Of a DNA stretch of 64,000 nucleotides, positions 31,932 to 43,282 are shown piece by piece. The translations under genes and the position numbers were made by a program. The notes below the pieces were generated by a model. It was not told the DNA's origin and searched no databases. It saw only the letters and a program-made list of their open reading frames with translations. Position 1 is the first letter of the stretch; each line of letters starts with the position of its first letter. The DNA is from Guillardia theta CCMP2712 (Eukaryota > Cryptophyceae > Pyrenomonadales > Geminigeraceae), in assembly GCF_000315625.1 (NCBI RefSeq), contig NW_005434570.1, positions 91,336 to 155,335 on the forward strand, read 5' to 3'.

Positions 31932-34900
31932 ATGAGCATGTTGGATCCTTGCAACCCAAACTCACCCTACCAAGGAGTGATAGCAAGCGATAGGCCCACG
32001 ATCTGCATGTGGGACTCCAAGAACCCTGCCCTCCACCACCATGCTCGTCTGACAAGCCCGAGCTCGGCAGGGCAGGAAGGGCAGAGGCAGCACCTGGGAT
32101 GGAGGGAGGCGAAACTTCGGATAACAGACAAGATGCATCTTGACACCAGTGACTTCATTCCCTCTGGAAAAGCCTCTCCCATCTCCTTCAGCGCCTCCTG
32201 CTCCCCTCTGATACATGGCTCCATGAGGAGTGTGATGGTGGAACCGACATGCTCTGCCTTACATCTGGAGAATGGCTGTTTGCGAGCTGATGGTGGTCAT
32301 GAAGCTGTTGATCAAAGATACCTTTGGCACCTCGCTCCTCAGTCTCCGTCTTCTGTCATGAGCTATGAGGTGAACATCCTCGAAGTCATCAACGACTACA
32401 CGAGGAAGAAGTGTATGGAAACGACGGCTGTGCCCCCTCTACAGTTCCAGAGCGAACATCTCAATGCGGTAAACAATTGTTATTGACTTGCGCTCTGTTC
32501 CCTACCTTTCCGAGTCATGACATTCGCGACATTTCCAGATGCAAGATGTTGCTTCTTGTGAACTTCCCGATCTAGACTACAACGCGACGTCGAGCAGCAT
32601 GTTGGATGTAACGCAAGACAGATCTCAACACATGATCAACATGGCTGCCTTGCCTGAACCAGCTGGGCATGTGGGCGATGGTCTGGTCAGACGACTTCGG
32701 GCAGCCTATGAGGCTGTCATGGAGGACGGAGCAGAAGATTGCAGAGAAGCCTGTCATCTGATTTGTGAAGATGTTGTCTGCAGAACTCTCTTGTCCCCTG
32801 TTGTGGAGACTGTCAAGAGAGCTGTTGAGGTTGCTGATCGCGACATCAGCAGCTCTTGCGAGCTGGGCGGTATCGATGTCTCAACTTGCTCGGCACCTCC
32901 CGAGTGCTATGACGGGATGGTTGGATATCTGAAGAAGATCGTGACAAGAAGCATCGATCACAAGGTCGGAGTTTTCTTGCGTTCTAGAAGGACTGACATG
33001 TCAGATTCGCAGAGCAAGATCACGGACGAGCTGAAATCAGCCGACCGAGCACACAACGGGACTGACCGGTTCGAGGTTGTCAGCCTTTGGCACTCTTTGC
33101 TTCTCCTCCTTATGCAGTTCCTTCAGTCCTTGTTGATGCAAGCTAAGGCGTATCGCAAATCCATCGATGTCTTGTCACAAGATATCATGTCAAAGAATCA
33201 GGTAAAAAGATTCAATCGGCTGCACGCCTTTTCCTATTTTCCCCTCATTTCTTCTATCGCCTTCACCGCCACCTGGGCTCACTCCTTTTCTGCTGTAAAC
33301 TCCCTCAGCCTGCCACTTCATCTTTGCTCTTAAAATCACCTTTGGACTCCCAGCAGAACCTTTCTAGCCCCCCTCTCACTGTTGAGCAGGAAAGAGAAAG
33401 CAGGCATGACGATCTCTGCACGAAGATCTCCAACATCTTCGGAGCTCAGGTTTGCTCGTACCCTCCTACCCTCCAGTGGAAATCGCTGACGTCTCTGGGC
33501 AGGGGCATGCAAGCAGGAAGGAGCAACTTGACCTCCGGGCAACGAGGATACACAAAGAGACGGTGGGATGATATTGCCGTCCTCCTTGCTCTTGCCCGAT
33601 CGTTTCTGCTCCTGCCTCCTGCCCCTACATTTCACTCACTGTACTTTCCCTCCCACTTGCCTTCTCTTGCAACTTCGTTTTCCTTTTCCTGACCTGTCTT
33701 TTAGATTCGCTCTCTGGAGGCTCTAGACCAGATGGAGAAATCTCTTGTTCAGGTGATATTTATTGCTCGCCCACTCTCGCTCTCGCTTTCTGACTCTTTC
33801 TCAGTCCCAAGAAACTCTCCATGATCGTTGCAGGTTGTACGGAGCAACATCTTTGCCGATTCTCTTTGCTTTCTTTCTTGCTTTCTTCTGTCGAATCCAC
33901 TGTCTTCCGGTTCCTTCCCTGCTCTGCCCTGGTCTTGTATTGTCTTGTCTGTTTCAGCTACATCTCACCATATTTGGTGTCACATTGAAAGTACCGTTCC
34001 TTACACGTCGCTGCAGAGATTCTGAAGAATACATCTCCTCTGAGGTTTCTTCCTCGATGTAGATTTTTGTTTGACATTTGACACTCGTCATGCAAGTTGT
34101 TGAAGACTGCTGAGTCAAAATCAAACTGCGAGGTTGAGGTATGGAGCCTTTGATATCTCATATCTTGCAATGAAGGTGAATTTTCAGATCAAAGATATCC
34201 TCCAGACCATTCAAAAGAATGTGAGAACGTCAATCGCTCATTTTGCGTTATAAGTTGTTTTGCTGCTGATATTCATCATTGTTACTACGAACACTTTCTT
34301 TGGATTGATGACTCTGGTTTTGTATGTTGTCACGTATAGCTGGTCTTCGACTTTGTGACTTGCGATGTGACTTGCGATGTGACTTGCGATGCCGATGACC
34401 GTTTTCCAACAACCTCAGATCCTCGAACTGGAGACATGGCAGAGGTGTTTTCATCTCAACATTTCAAACTTTTGTCACTGAACCCTGAGAGCAGCAAGTT
34501 GTTGTCGGCTGAGAACATGGAGACCCAGCTCAAGGATTGCAAAGTGGATTCTCTGCCGTCCAAGACGAGTCTCTGTTGATCTTGATTGCAAACAGGTCAA
34601 GTACGAGGAGTCGAAGATGATGGGGATGCAAGAGCTGAAGAACAAGTGAGATTTACATCTTCTTTCCCCGCGCTCATCGACTTGTCAAGGTTGGATGAAG
34701 TTCGAGAGGCGAAAGCTCGCATGCAGAAACGGTTGAGAGCAATAGACCTCGCAAACGACAGGTGGTGTAGTGTCATGTGTGATGTGATGTGATGTGATGT
34801 GATGTGATGTGATGTGATGTGATGTGATATAGGATGTGATATGTGATCTGCAATGTGATGTGATCAATGTTCTTTTCATTGCAACCATGAGCAATTAATT

Positions 34901-37437
34901 CTTACACTACTTGCCTCTTGCAGGGCCTCCGCTATTCTTGACACCATCGAGAGGATTCAGAGCAGCAAGTCACGAGAAGTGAGTTGTAATGTTTGCTTTC
35001 TCAAGGATTCCTTCGTGTTATTTTCTTAGTTTTATCCTCATGTTGTCTTCTCTACAGGTCATTGCGTTGGAATTCAGTGAACGACTCAAACATTATCAAG
35101 ACGTTTCTCTACTCAACAGGAATCTTCAAGTATTTCTTTGTTGTTACTTTCCTTCGTACCTCTCCTCTCCTCCTCCCTCCCTCTCTCTCTGTCTCTCAGC
35201 TATCCCCACTCCCCACCCCCCCCCCGACACGTTCTCCTTCCTCCCTCAACAACGGCGCAGGTGCAGTACATGCGAGCTCAAAGGATGCACTCAGACTGGG
35301 AGGCTGCAGGTGAGAAACGTGGCTGAGAATCAACACACTCATCAACATTTCTCAATGAACATCAACGTTTGCATTACACGACCATCACAACATACATTCA
35401 TAACATGCATCCGTAACATACATCCGTAACATACATTCATACATTCAGTGCTTGCATTCACTACATCCTGTCTTGCAACTTTTGCCCCCTTTCCCTTATG
35501 AAATTTTCTTGCAGTCAAGTCAACTTCAACCTCCTCTGTCCAACCTTCTTGCCCTCCGACCGCTCCGCCACCTCCCGCCCCGCAGGAAACTGCTGTGTCT
35601 CATCCTCGTCCTCGCCGTGTCTGGAGCTTGTGGCGGAGGACGGCAAGTTCTCCAACATCATCGGCGACGGAGCACCGCTCAGCATGCAAGCTGTTCTGGT
35701 TGAAATCGATCCAGTGCGAGGTAAGGACAAGGAGGAGTGGAGGAGCCGCTGACGCTGCTGAGCAGGAGGAAAGTGAGAACGAGTCCTGGGAGGAGATGAT
35801 GGAGAGGTGGAGCAGTTATGCTCAGAGATGCTTCGCGACAATCTTGACGTTTGCAAGGAACCACTCAAGCTCGATCAAGGTTGTCATCAGTATCAATCTT
35901 GTCTGCTGGCTGTCCGTGACATTCTTTTGATGGTCCACTGAAAATCTTCACGTCGACTTGTCGAGACAGATCAGACATGCTGACGTCAGATCTTACTGTT
36001 CTTCTGTTCAATCATCTCACCTCCGTTCTTCAGAATTCCTTCGAGTTCGAATGGTTGGGAAATAATTTACTCTGGCAGCCGCCTTACAACACCATAGGTT
36101 CCCCTGCCGCCTACTGTCCTACGTCCTCTCGTCCCTGCCTGCCCTCCTCCTCCTCCTCCTCCTCCTCCTCCTCCTCCTCCTCCTCCTCCTCCTCCTCCTC
36201 CTCCTCCTCCTCCTCCTCCTCTATGCTCTCCTTGTCTCATCATTTCTCAGAGGGGGACATGGATGGGCTCATGGATGTCTCAAACTGCATGGGCTTGCAA
36301 CTCGTAAGACCTCCGAGCTCGACTGCGCATGCCGCTTTCGCCTCCTTCCTCCATGTCTTCCCCGGCTACCTCTGTTCCCCTCTCCCTCCCTCCCTCCCTC
36401 CGTCCGTCTGTCTCCCTACAAGCTCTCTTTTCCTAGCTCCCTACCTACCTCCCTCCGTCTCTTCCCCCTTCAACCCTCGCTCCCTCCTCTTACCACTTCT
36501 CTTCTCAGTGCCTTGTGGACAACGCGTGGGCAGCCTCCAAGTCGCTCGAGTACGCTGCCTCCGATTCTTCCCTCATCATCCTCTCCACCGCCGACTCTTC
36601 CTGCGAATGGATCGCACAGGTCAACAGAGCACGCGCTCCCTCCTCCCACGTCCATGCATCCTTCTCGTCTACTCTTTCATCATCCCCTCCTCCAACCCTT
36701 CTTCCTGCTGTCTTTCTCCCCTCCTCCGCCTCCTCCTCCTCCTCCTCCGCCTCCTCCTCCTCCTCCTCCTCCTCCTTTCTCCTCCTCCTCCTGTTCCCCC
36801 CTCTCACCACGAGCGCGAGCAGGAGAACGTGCGCGTGGAGGAGACCCGCGAGCATCTGCTGTGCCTCCGAGGCCTCAAGGTAGATCAGAACATCAGCACC
36901 ACAATCCGCATCCTCTCCTCCCGCACAGGCGAGGTGCTGTCCGAGCATTCGATCAGGGGCCAGAGGCTGGCAGGGATGGACGACCCGGATCTGTACAAGG
37001 AGGAGGAGAGGAGAGACGAGAGGGAGGAGGAGGCGCTGGTGGTGTACAGGAAGACAAACTTGCGCGCTAACTGCGGGAAGGCGATAAGGGTTGAGTTTGT
37101 TGCTAATTGCACATCCCTGTCCGTCAAGATCATCTTCTGTCCTGTTCGAGCTGGGCAGCAGGTGAAGAAACAAAGTGTTGGTTCTGCCTGGCCTTATTTT
37201 TGTTTCGTTGGTTTGTGTTGAAATGTTGTCACTTCTTATGTTCTTCTGTCTTCCCGGTCTTTGTTGTTCTGGATTTTGTTCCTCCTCATTGTTGTATGTG
37301 TGTTGAAGAATGTTTCTCTTTCCTCACTGCTTTTCTTCAATTTTGATTCTTGTCACCCTGCTCAGATTCACATCGGCTCGATCGAGCTGAGCCCGAAGAT
37401 GTCGTCGGGGCTCGAGTGTGATCTGGACTTGTTGTAG
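31932..37437 (+). CDS. Large multi-exon protein with coiled-coil segments, unrecognised
   Basis: Exon 1 is 31932-32468 (ATG, phase 0 into a GTAAAC donor) and exon 2 is 32539-33201 (TTTCCAG acceptor, phase 0, ending before GTAAAA). Further exons include LTVEQERESRHDDLCTKISN (about 33,390), a Thr/Cys/Asp repeat VTCDVTCDVTCD from a 12-bp tandem repeat (34,357-34,393), ASAILDTIERIQSSKSRE and ALEFSERLKHYQDVSLLNRN (34,920-35,130), FSNIIGDGAPLSMQAVLVEI (about 35,650), and a C-terminal beta-rich segment (about 36,810-37,160) with DQNISTTIRILSSRTGEVL, ending in the exon IHIGSIELSPKMSSG...DLL with TAG at 37435-37437. The family is not recognised and two genes cannot be excluded. Confidence 0.45.
36140..36225. 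repeat. TCC trinucleotide run
   Basis: About 27 TCC units, in an intron of the gene above (a second, shorter CTC-rich run lies at 36,720-36,795). Confidence 0.9.
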
Positions 37438-38143
37438 ATTAGAGATGACCAAAACTTTATTTGCTATGTCGTAAACATGTGATGAAAGGTGGATCTTTGT
37501 TTTGAGATTAAGCACATCTATTGCAAACAGAAGAACATGTTGCGTTCTCAAACAGCGATGCCTTTAGATGTGAAAATGAGACACCACATGAGATCTCAAG
37601 ATGCAAGTTGTTGAAAGAGCATCAGGTATCTGTTGTATTCTTGTTCGCACTTGCTTCTTGTTGCTTCAAGTAATCGTTTACTTGTCCGACTTGTCGTGGT
37701 CCTCGTGCTATCCTCCTCCTCCTCCTCTCCTCCTCCTCCTCCTCCTCCTCCTCCTCCTCCTCCACCACCACCACCACCACAACCACCAACACCAACACCA
37801 ACACCTCCTNNNNNNNNNNNNNNNNNNNNNNNNNNNNNNNNNNNNNNNNNNNNNNNNNNNNNNNNNNNNNNNNNNNNNNNNNNNNNNNNNNNNNNNNNNN
37901 NNNNNNNNNCACCACCAACACCACCACCTCCTCTCTTCCTCCTCCTCCTTCTCCTCCTCCTCCTCCTCCTCCTCCTCCTACCCACCGCCGCCACAACCAC
38001 CACCACGACCACCTCCTCCTTCTCCTGCTCGGCTCAACTTCGGTCTGCTACCAACAAAGACGATTGACATTTGCAACGCAGCAGACTGTTTTGTAAAACA
38101 GGATGAACTGACTTGTGTCTAAACGTTTGATATGCTTCAAATC
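37438..38143. repeat. CCT/CCA microsatellite containing a 100-N gap
   Basis: 37,716-38,030 is almost entirely CCT, CCA and CAC units. Positions 37810-37909 are N, exactly 100, the usual placeholder for an assembly gap of unknown size, so the true length of the repeat is not known. No gene. Confidence 0.9.
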
Positions 38144-39623
38144 TCATGCCATGGCAAACTCAGTCCCATCTTTTCTTGTCACCCGCTGGAAGTATCTGAA
38201 TTCAACGTTGTCAGCGCAGACATCATGAGCATATGTAACTTCAAAGATCAAAACACAACATGTGAATTCAGAGATCAAAACACAACATGTAAATTCAGAG
38301 ATCAAAACACAACATGTGAATTCTGAGATCAAAACACAACATGTAAATTCAAAGTTCAAAGCACCAGTACAGCCAGCCAAACGCAACTCCATCACCTTGC
38401 GGGTATAACTCCATCAAATCCTTCTGTAAGGATCACCCCATTGCCCGATCGATAAAACTTACATCCATCTTGCATCGCCTGTGAAACATTCATCACATGT
38501 CAGAACCCAACCTTACTTCTATCACCTTTGCTGCATCTACGAATATCAACAATTCGCAGTTTTCTCTGAAACCGCTCACTTTCTCCTGGCCTGACCTCGG
38601 CTGATAGGAAAGAAACAAACGTGAGTTACAAAATGTGTTTGTTAGATCGACGACTTGGCTGACCTGGAGGTCTGTTAAATGAATGTGTTGTCTGCTCATT
38701 CTCTTCAATCCGTCTTGTCTGATCCTTCACAATGCTCGCACTTCACATCTAACTTGTCATGTCGAGAAAACTCACAAGTCCCAATGCTTCAAATAAGTTC
38801 CATGAATGCAAACTTGTGGCGGCTGATAGTTTCATCGTCATCGTCATCGCCGCAACAAACAACATCCCCACCTCTCTCATCGCTTCCAACAAGTTCTCCT
38901 GCTTCACATGTGCTGCAACCTTGCAAGTGACATCAGCAACGTGTTCGATCAGTACATGAGATATTCACAAGCTGCCCGTGCCCTTGTTGTGCTCGCACTC
39001 TCAGTTGAGCCCCAGCCATGATCAACTGAGCACGTCCGAGTCACAAGCACGCAAAACAGCAAGTTAGGAGGAAGGAGAGGCTAAGTAGGAAGGGAAGAAA
39101 AATGCAGGCAGGGAGGGAAGAGAAGGCAAGGCAAGGCAAGGGGGGGGGAGGGAGGGAGGGGAGGGGGGGAGGGAGGGGAGGGAGGGGAGGGATGGATAGC
39201 TGGAGAGAGCTGGGGTACGAGCGTGAAGAGTGAAAAAGAGAGCAAGAGGAAGGAGGACATGTTTATCACCACAAATCGTTTCTTGTCATTGTGTTCTACC
39301 ACCTTACGGACATCAGCAACGGTGTATCCTGCTGGAGATCAGTTTCTCCCCTTGCTCCTCCCTTCCTTCTCCTGCTCGTCCTGCTCGTCCTGCTTGTCCT
39401 GCTCGTCCTGCTCGTCCTGCTCCTCCCCTCCCCTCGTACCTCGGAAACTCGCATGCCTCAGCATTTCCTCCACCGATACAGTACCATCATCCTCCATTGC
39501 GACCCCTGCCATCACAACTCGTCATGGGCAGGCGTCCCACCCTAACTCCTCACCAGCTGAGATCGCGCCATGGCGGAGAAGCCAGCTCATCTTCTTGCTG
39601 AGACCCACCAGCCGCCCGTCCAT
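38144..39623 (-). CDS. TPT1: tRNA 2'-phosphotransferase (10 exons, 199 aa)
   Basis: Removes the 2'-phosphate left at the tRNA splice junction, transferring it to NAD+. Exons on the minus strand, 5' to 3': 39554-39623, 39440-39505, 39273-39328, 38969-39025, 38872-38919, 38776-38822, 38664-38724, 38526-38585, 38396-38478, 38144-38195; total 600 nt, phase consistent. KptA/Tpt1 marks in order: LSKKMSWLLRHGAIS (catalytic RH), DGTVSVEEMLRH, EHNDKKRF, LRVRAQQGHG (Arg of the RxxQGH motif), CIHGTYLKHWDLI, GLKRMSRQHIHL, VSGFRENCELLIFVD, FYRSGNGVILTEG. ATG 39623 is taken as the start; the frame stays open upstream (to 39956), so an N-terminal extension is possible. The last intron contains a 27-bp minisatellite. 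Confidence 0.9.
38245..38351. repeat. 27-bp minisatellite, about 4 copies
   Basis: Four tandem copies differing at one or two positions (GTGAATTC against GTAAATTC), wholly inside the last TPT1 intron (38196-38395), where they make up about half of it. Confidence 0.9.
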
Positions 39624-40231
39624 CTTGAAGGATGAGACGACCGTCTCCTGCGATCTGCATGAGGAGGTTCGCGAGCGGTCGGGGCTGCCATGCTGACCTT
39701 GCCCGACGGCGGTAGGGTCGATGCCGACGATGAGCAGAAGAACGATGCAATGCACACGAGGAGAGAGAGAGAGGAGGTCGTGATGGATGATGGGAACACA
39801 AGGCAAGACCAGGAAAGAACGGGAGCGGGAGCAGGAGGAGGAGCAGGAGCAGGAGCAGGAGCAGGGGCAGCAAGAGCGAAAATTCGGAGTGGAGGCCGAA
39901 ACGGGGGCAGGGCGAAGCTTGAGATAGGGAAGTATATCCATATTACTTAATACCATACTTAAAGGATATTACACCTTGAAGGGGTGGGAGGGAGGGAGCG
40001 AGGGCCAAAGTCAGTATCCCGTTGGTATGACAGGGTGGACGCCAGCTCCAGGGACTCGCATCCCATAAGAGACTCCTCCTCCTCCTCCTCCTCCTCCTCC
40101 TCCTCCCTTTCCTCTATGCTTCTCTGACACTCCCTGCACTCGGATCCCTTCCTCTCACTACAGCTATCCCTTCCGTCCTGTCCCGATCCGTCCGTTGACT
40201 GCCATGCCTTGAACGTGAAGAAGCTCGCATC
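39624..40231. other. Intergenic between TPT1 and transporter
   Basis: Divergent promoter interval, with a GAGCAG-type run (39,825-39,870) and a CCT run (40,074-40,105). Confidence 0.5.
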
Positions 40232-41137
40232 ATGAGGAAGAGGCTGGACTTCGAGCTCTGCATGTACATTGCGATATGGTATTTCTCTTCCGTCGTCTGC
40301 ACCAACACCACCAAGACCGTGAACTTACACTGGGCGCTCCTGACCCTGACGCAGCTGAGCCTGTCGGCCCTGTGCGGGTTCCTCATGATCTTCGTCTTCG
40401 GGTTCATTCCCTACAGGCCGCTCACGAACTTCTACCAGCTCCGCTACACAGCCTTCGTCTCCTTCTGGTTTGTGGTTGGCTTCGTCACCCTCAACGAGTC
40501 GATCCGCATGATGAGCATCTCGATCGTGATGACGTATCGCGCCGCCGAGCCTCTCTTCACCATGGTCCTCTCCTTCTACCTCAACAAGAAGGAGAAGCTG
40601 TCTTGGCTCAAGATCGTGTCTCTCGGGCCCATCATTGTGGGAGCGATCTTATCCTCGTTGTCACAGAAGCAGGCTACATACAGGGGCATTCTCACCGTCA
40701 CTCTCTGCAACCTCTCGTGGGCCCTGATCAGGATCTACACGAGGAGGCTGAAGCAGGAGTACTCGCTCGATGCCTGTAACTTCTTCTTCCAGATCTCGTA
40801 CCTGGGAGCTTGCCAGCAAGCTCTTGTCCTTTTGCTCCTCTCTCCTCGCATCAACCAGCTCGACGAGGTCAGCGGTCACTTGCACGCAGACGCTGGATTT
40901 GCGCTTCACCTTCTCATCAATGGGCTGACGTTCTTCCTTTACCTTCAAATGTCGTGGCTCGTTCTGGCCAGAGTGTCGGCGGTGACTCACTCTATCATCA
41001 ACTCCCTCCGCCTCCCCTTCCTGTGTGTGTTTGGGTGGTTGCAGTTTGGAGAGAATCTTTCTAGTATCAACATGCTGGGGATAGCATTGGCATCAGTTGG
41101 AGCAGTGCCATTCTTTGTTATCAAGGACAAGAGGTAA
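40232..41137 (+). CDS. Triose-phosphate translocator family transporter (301 aa, intronless)
   Basis: A single open frame with about ten hydrophobic helices and the architecture of the TPT/nucleotide-sugar transporter (drug/metabolite) superfamily. Recognisable pieces are ALCGFLMIFVFGFIP near residue 50, TLNESIRMMSISIVMTYRAA, EPLFTMVLSFYLNKKEKLSW, LSLGPIIVGAIL-like in helix 5, a Lys/Arg pair (YTRRLKQEY) after helix 6, and a C-terminal GIALASVGAVPFF followed by KDKR. Antiporters of this family exchange phosphorylated C3-C6 sugars or nucleotide sugars for phosphate or nucleotide monophosphates. There is no N-terminal leader, which argues for an endomembrane or outer plastid membrane location rather than the inner envelope (inference). 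The substrate cannot be read from sequence. Confidence 0.85.
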   Translation: MRKRLDFELCMYIAIWYFSSVVCTNTTKTVNLHWALLTLTQLSLSALCGFLMIFVFGFIPYRPLTNFYQLRYTAFVSFWFVVGFVTLNESIRMMSISIVMTYRAAEPLFTMVLSFYLNKKEKLSWLKIVSLGPIIVGAILSSLSQKQATYRGILTVTLCNLSWALIRIYTRRLKQEYSLDACNFFFQISYLGACQQALVLLLLSPRINQLDEVSGHLHADAGFALHLLINGLTFFLYLQMSWLVLARVSAVTHSIINSLRLPFLCVFGWLQFGENLSSINMLGIALASVGAVPFFVIKDKR

Positions 41138-41270
41138 GAACAAGCAGCTGAAAGGAGCAAGCTGGTGGCGTTCTCAACGAACAGGATAAAACAATAAACA
41201 AAATCTACAGGGCACCACAATGCTCCCATAGCACTAGGACACAAATAGCGGAAATGAACGACTGTATCCA

Positions 41271-42350
41271 TTACGTGCTTGACTGTAGGCAACGGTAGTT
41301 TCTCAGAGCTTTCAGATGCGCCAGGACCCCACTGCCCAGAGACTCATCCGCGGTACCTGAGTCTGACCATCTTGAGCGTCGGCTGCAAGTTGCAGCATCA
41401 TAGCTCTCAGAAGACTTTTTCTTGTCCTTGGATTCATCCTTGTCCACCTCGTGCAGCAGTATGATCATCATGTGCTCGTCCTTGGTTACATTTACATTCA
41501 TGCTGCACAGGATCTGCGTGCCGTTACGATCATAGAGGGTAGCAAGATGGTTCACACTCCCTGTAGCAGTGCTTGCTTCCGTCAGAGCCTTTGAGAGGCT
41601 CGCAGCATTCGTAAGAGGCCCATAACAGAGACGCAACGATCTCCCTAACACCTCGTCGGCATGGAATCCAAAACGATCCAACCAGGTTCCGCTAGCACTG
41701 ATGATCTTGTAAGGGGGACAGCAATTCACTGTTATGTAATAGCTCGTCTTGGTTGGAGCAGCATTGTCCTTGGGGGGCGATACATTCAGCGAAGATTCAG
41801 ACAAGCTTTTCCTGTCCGGGATCTGCTTATTCACTGGAGAATCGCCTGCTTGTTCCTGCGGCTTCACTTCATGTGGCACGAGGTCATCTTCTTCACCATC
41901 CAGCTGTATCTGGACATTTTCAACCTCATCTTGGATCGACTTATAAGTCTGCACAAAGGCCGGTCCATTCACACAAGTGGTATCTGTTGAATATGTCACA
42001 AGACGTACAGAAGCCGATCTCGGTGAACCTGACTTAGCGTCATCGTTCTTCACTTGATGACATTCAGAAGGAACAGGTGCCGCATTCGAAGAAGGAGAGT
42101 CGTCGGAAACCTTGAAGTGAATCAACTTTTCCTTCTGCTGTAACTCAGACTCCATGAGCTTCTGCTCGTATAGTCTGTCTATGCTCTTTTCGAGGTTCAT
42201 CTTTTTGCGAAACACAGAGAGCATGTTGTCAAAGACTGAGGATGTCTCGAGCTTTTGATTTGAGTCATTGAAAAGATCGAACTTGCGTTCTCGATGGTCA
42301 AACGATGAAGAGCTCCAGCTTTTGGATCGTGTCATTGAATGCCTGACCAT
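41271..42350 (-). CDS. PAS-domain protein (359 aa, intronless)
   Basis: Intact open frame. Residues about 1-200 are Ser-rich and polar, with a short coiled stretch (RLYEQKLMESELQQKEKLIH). Residues about 215-320 form a PAS domain: PPYKIISASGTWLDRFGFHA, DEVLGRSLRLCYGP, then TLYDRNGTQILCSMNVNV and MMIILLHEV. The LOV-type NCRFLQ cysteine motif is not present (LCYGPLTN occupies that region), so flavin photochemistry is not predicted. No kinase or DNA-binding domain follows; the C terminus is basic and Ser-rich. Perhaps a sensor or adaptor; ligand unknown. It is convergent with the transporter. Confidence 0.75.
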   Translation of the reverse strand: MVRHSMTRSKSWSSSSFDHRERKFDLFNDSNQKLETSSVFDNMLSVFRKKMNLEKSIDRLYEQKLMESELQQKEKLIHFKVSDDSPSSNAAPVPSECHQVKNDDAKSGSPRSASVRLVTYSTDTTCVNGPAFVQTYKSIQDEVENVQIQLDGEEDDLVPHEVKPQEQAGDSPVNKQIPDRKSLSESSLNVSPPKDNAAPTKTSYYITVNCCPPYKIISASGTWLDRFGFHADEVLGRSLRLCYGPLTNAASLSKALTEASTATGSVNHLATLYDRNGTQILCSMNVNVTKDEHMMIILLHEVDKDESKDKKKSSESYDAATCSRRSRWSDSGTADESLGSGVLAHLKALRNYRCLQSST

Positions 42351-43282
42351 ACCTGAATCAGAACCTGCAAGCTCACGTCACTTTGATTTGTCTGAAATCT
42401 ATCACATCAGCTTATTTTCGATGTTCTGCTTTCGAGTTGCCCGTACTACTTCGTCTGGATTGATTGCAACTTCGACTTGCTGACCTTGAAACTTCTTCTG
42501 TATACTCTCGTCGTGTCGTTATCAGGTCCTGAACTTTTCAACAAATTCCTCTCTTCATTCTCTCTTGGCCTCGCTGTTCGCAAAACTGTCTTTTTCGTCA
42601 TCCCTATTCTCCTCTCATCTTCCTCTAGCTAATCTCTGAGAGTGGTCGCATGGCCCGTTTCGATGGATGGCGCCTCCTACGCAGCGACGAGGGGGGTAGT
42701 GCTGCCAGGTGGAGTATGGTGGGTTGTTTTGTTTCGGGTCCGTTGACCAATATTGAACAGCACGAGGTAGGGTGTACTACCCCACCTGTTCTTGAAAGCC
42801 ATAGATAGATGGAATAAACCGGTACTTTGTGAATTAGTGCCGTCTATCCTCAACAATTGAGGGGTCGGAGGGTTAACAGATCTTGCTTGAGGAGATACTT
42901 TGAGATTCAATCTCGCTCAATCTCCTCGCAGTTAAACTTGACCGATGGGTCAGTGGGGCCTGAGAGGGGCTGAGGCAACCTGGCACGCACCGCCGGGCCG
43001 GGCCCGCCGCCACCGCCGAGCCTACCGACTCTCAGCCCCACACACTCAGCCTCCGGGACTCGGGAGGGCGGCCGCGGCAGCCGCGGGCGGTGGTCCCGGA
43101 GTCCGGCCCCTCAGCGGCGGCCCGTCCCGCCCGGCCCCCCGACAGGCTGCCGGATCGGACACACTTTTGCCGGACGAAGGCTGCCACCGTCACCGGACAC
43201 CGGGCCCCCGGGCCAGCCCCCGGCCCCGGGCCCCCGGTGTCTGCCGGCTTCCGTGGCTCCCGATACCGCAAGTGATTCCTCC
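42351..43282. other. Intergenic with GC-rich patch
   Basis: 42,690-42,790 has the GGGTAGT texture also seen at 31 kb. 42,960-43,260 is a strongly GC-rich patch ending directly at the start of the phosphatase gene. Confidence 0.45.

Noticed and set aside
35977-37221. 414-codon frame with poly-Ser as a separate gene
   Set aside because: It reads through intron-like TCC runs; the same region splits into exons of the larger plus-strand gene.
37596-38122. Open frames across the CCT repeat and the N gap
   Set aside because: Low-complexity translation across unknown bases.
38144-38395. Repeated ISEFTCCVL peptide as a real protein repeat
   Set aside because: It arises from unspliced reading of the minisatellite intron; splicing gives the conserved Tpt1 C terminus.
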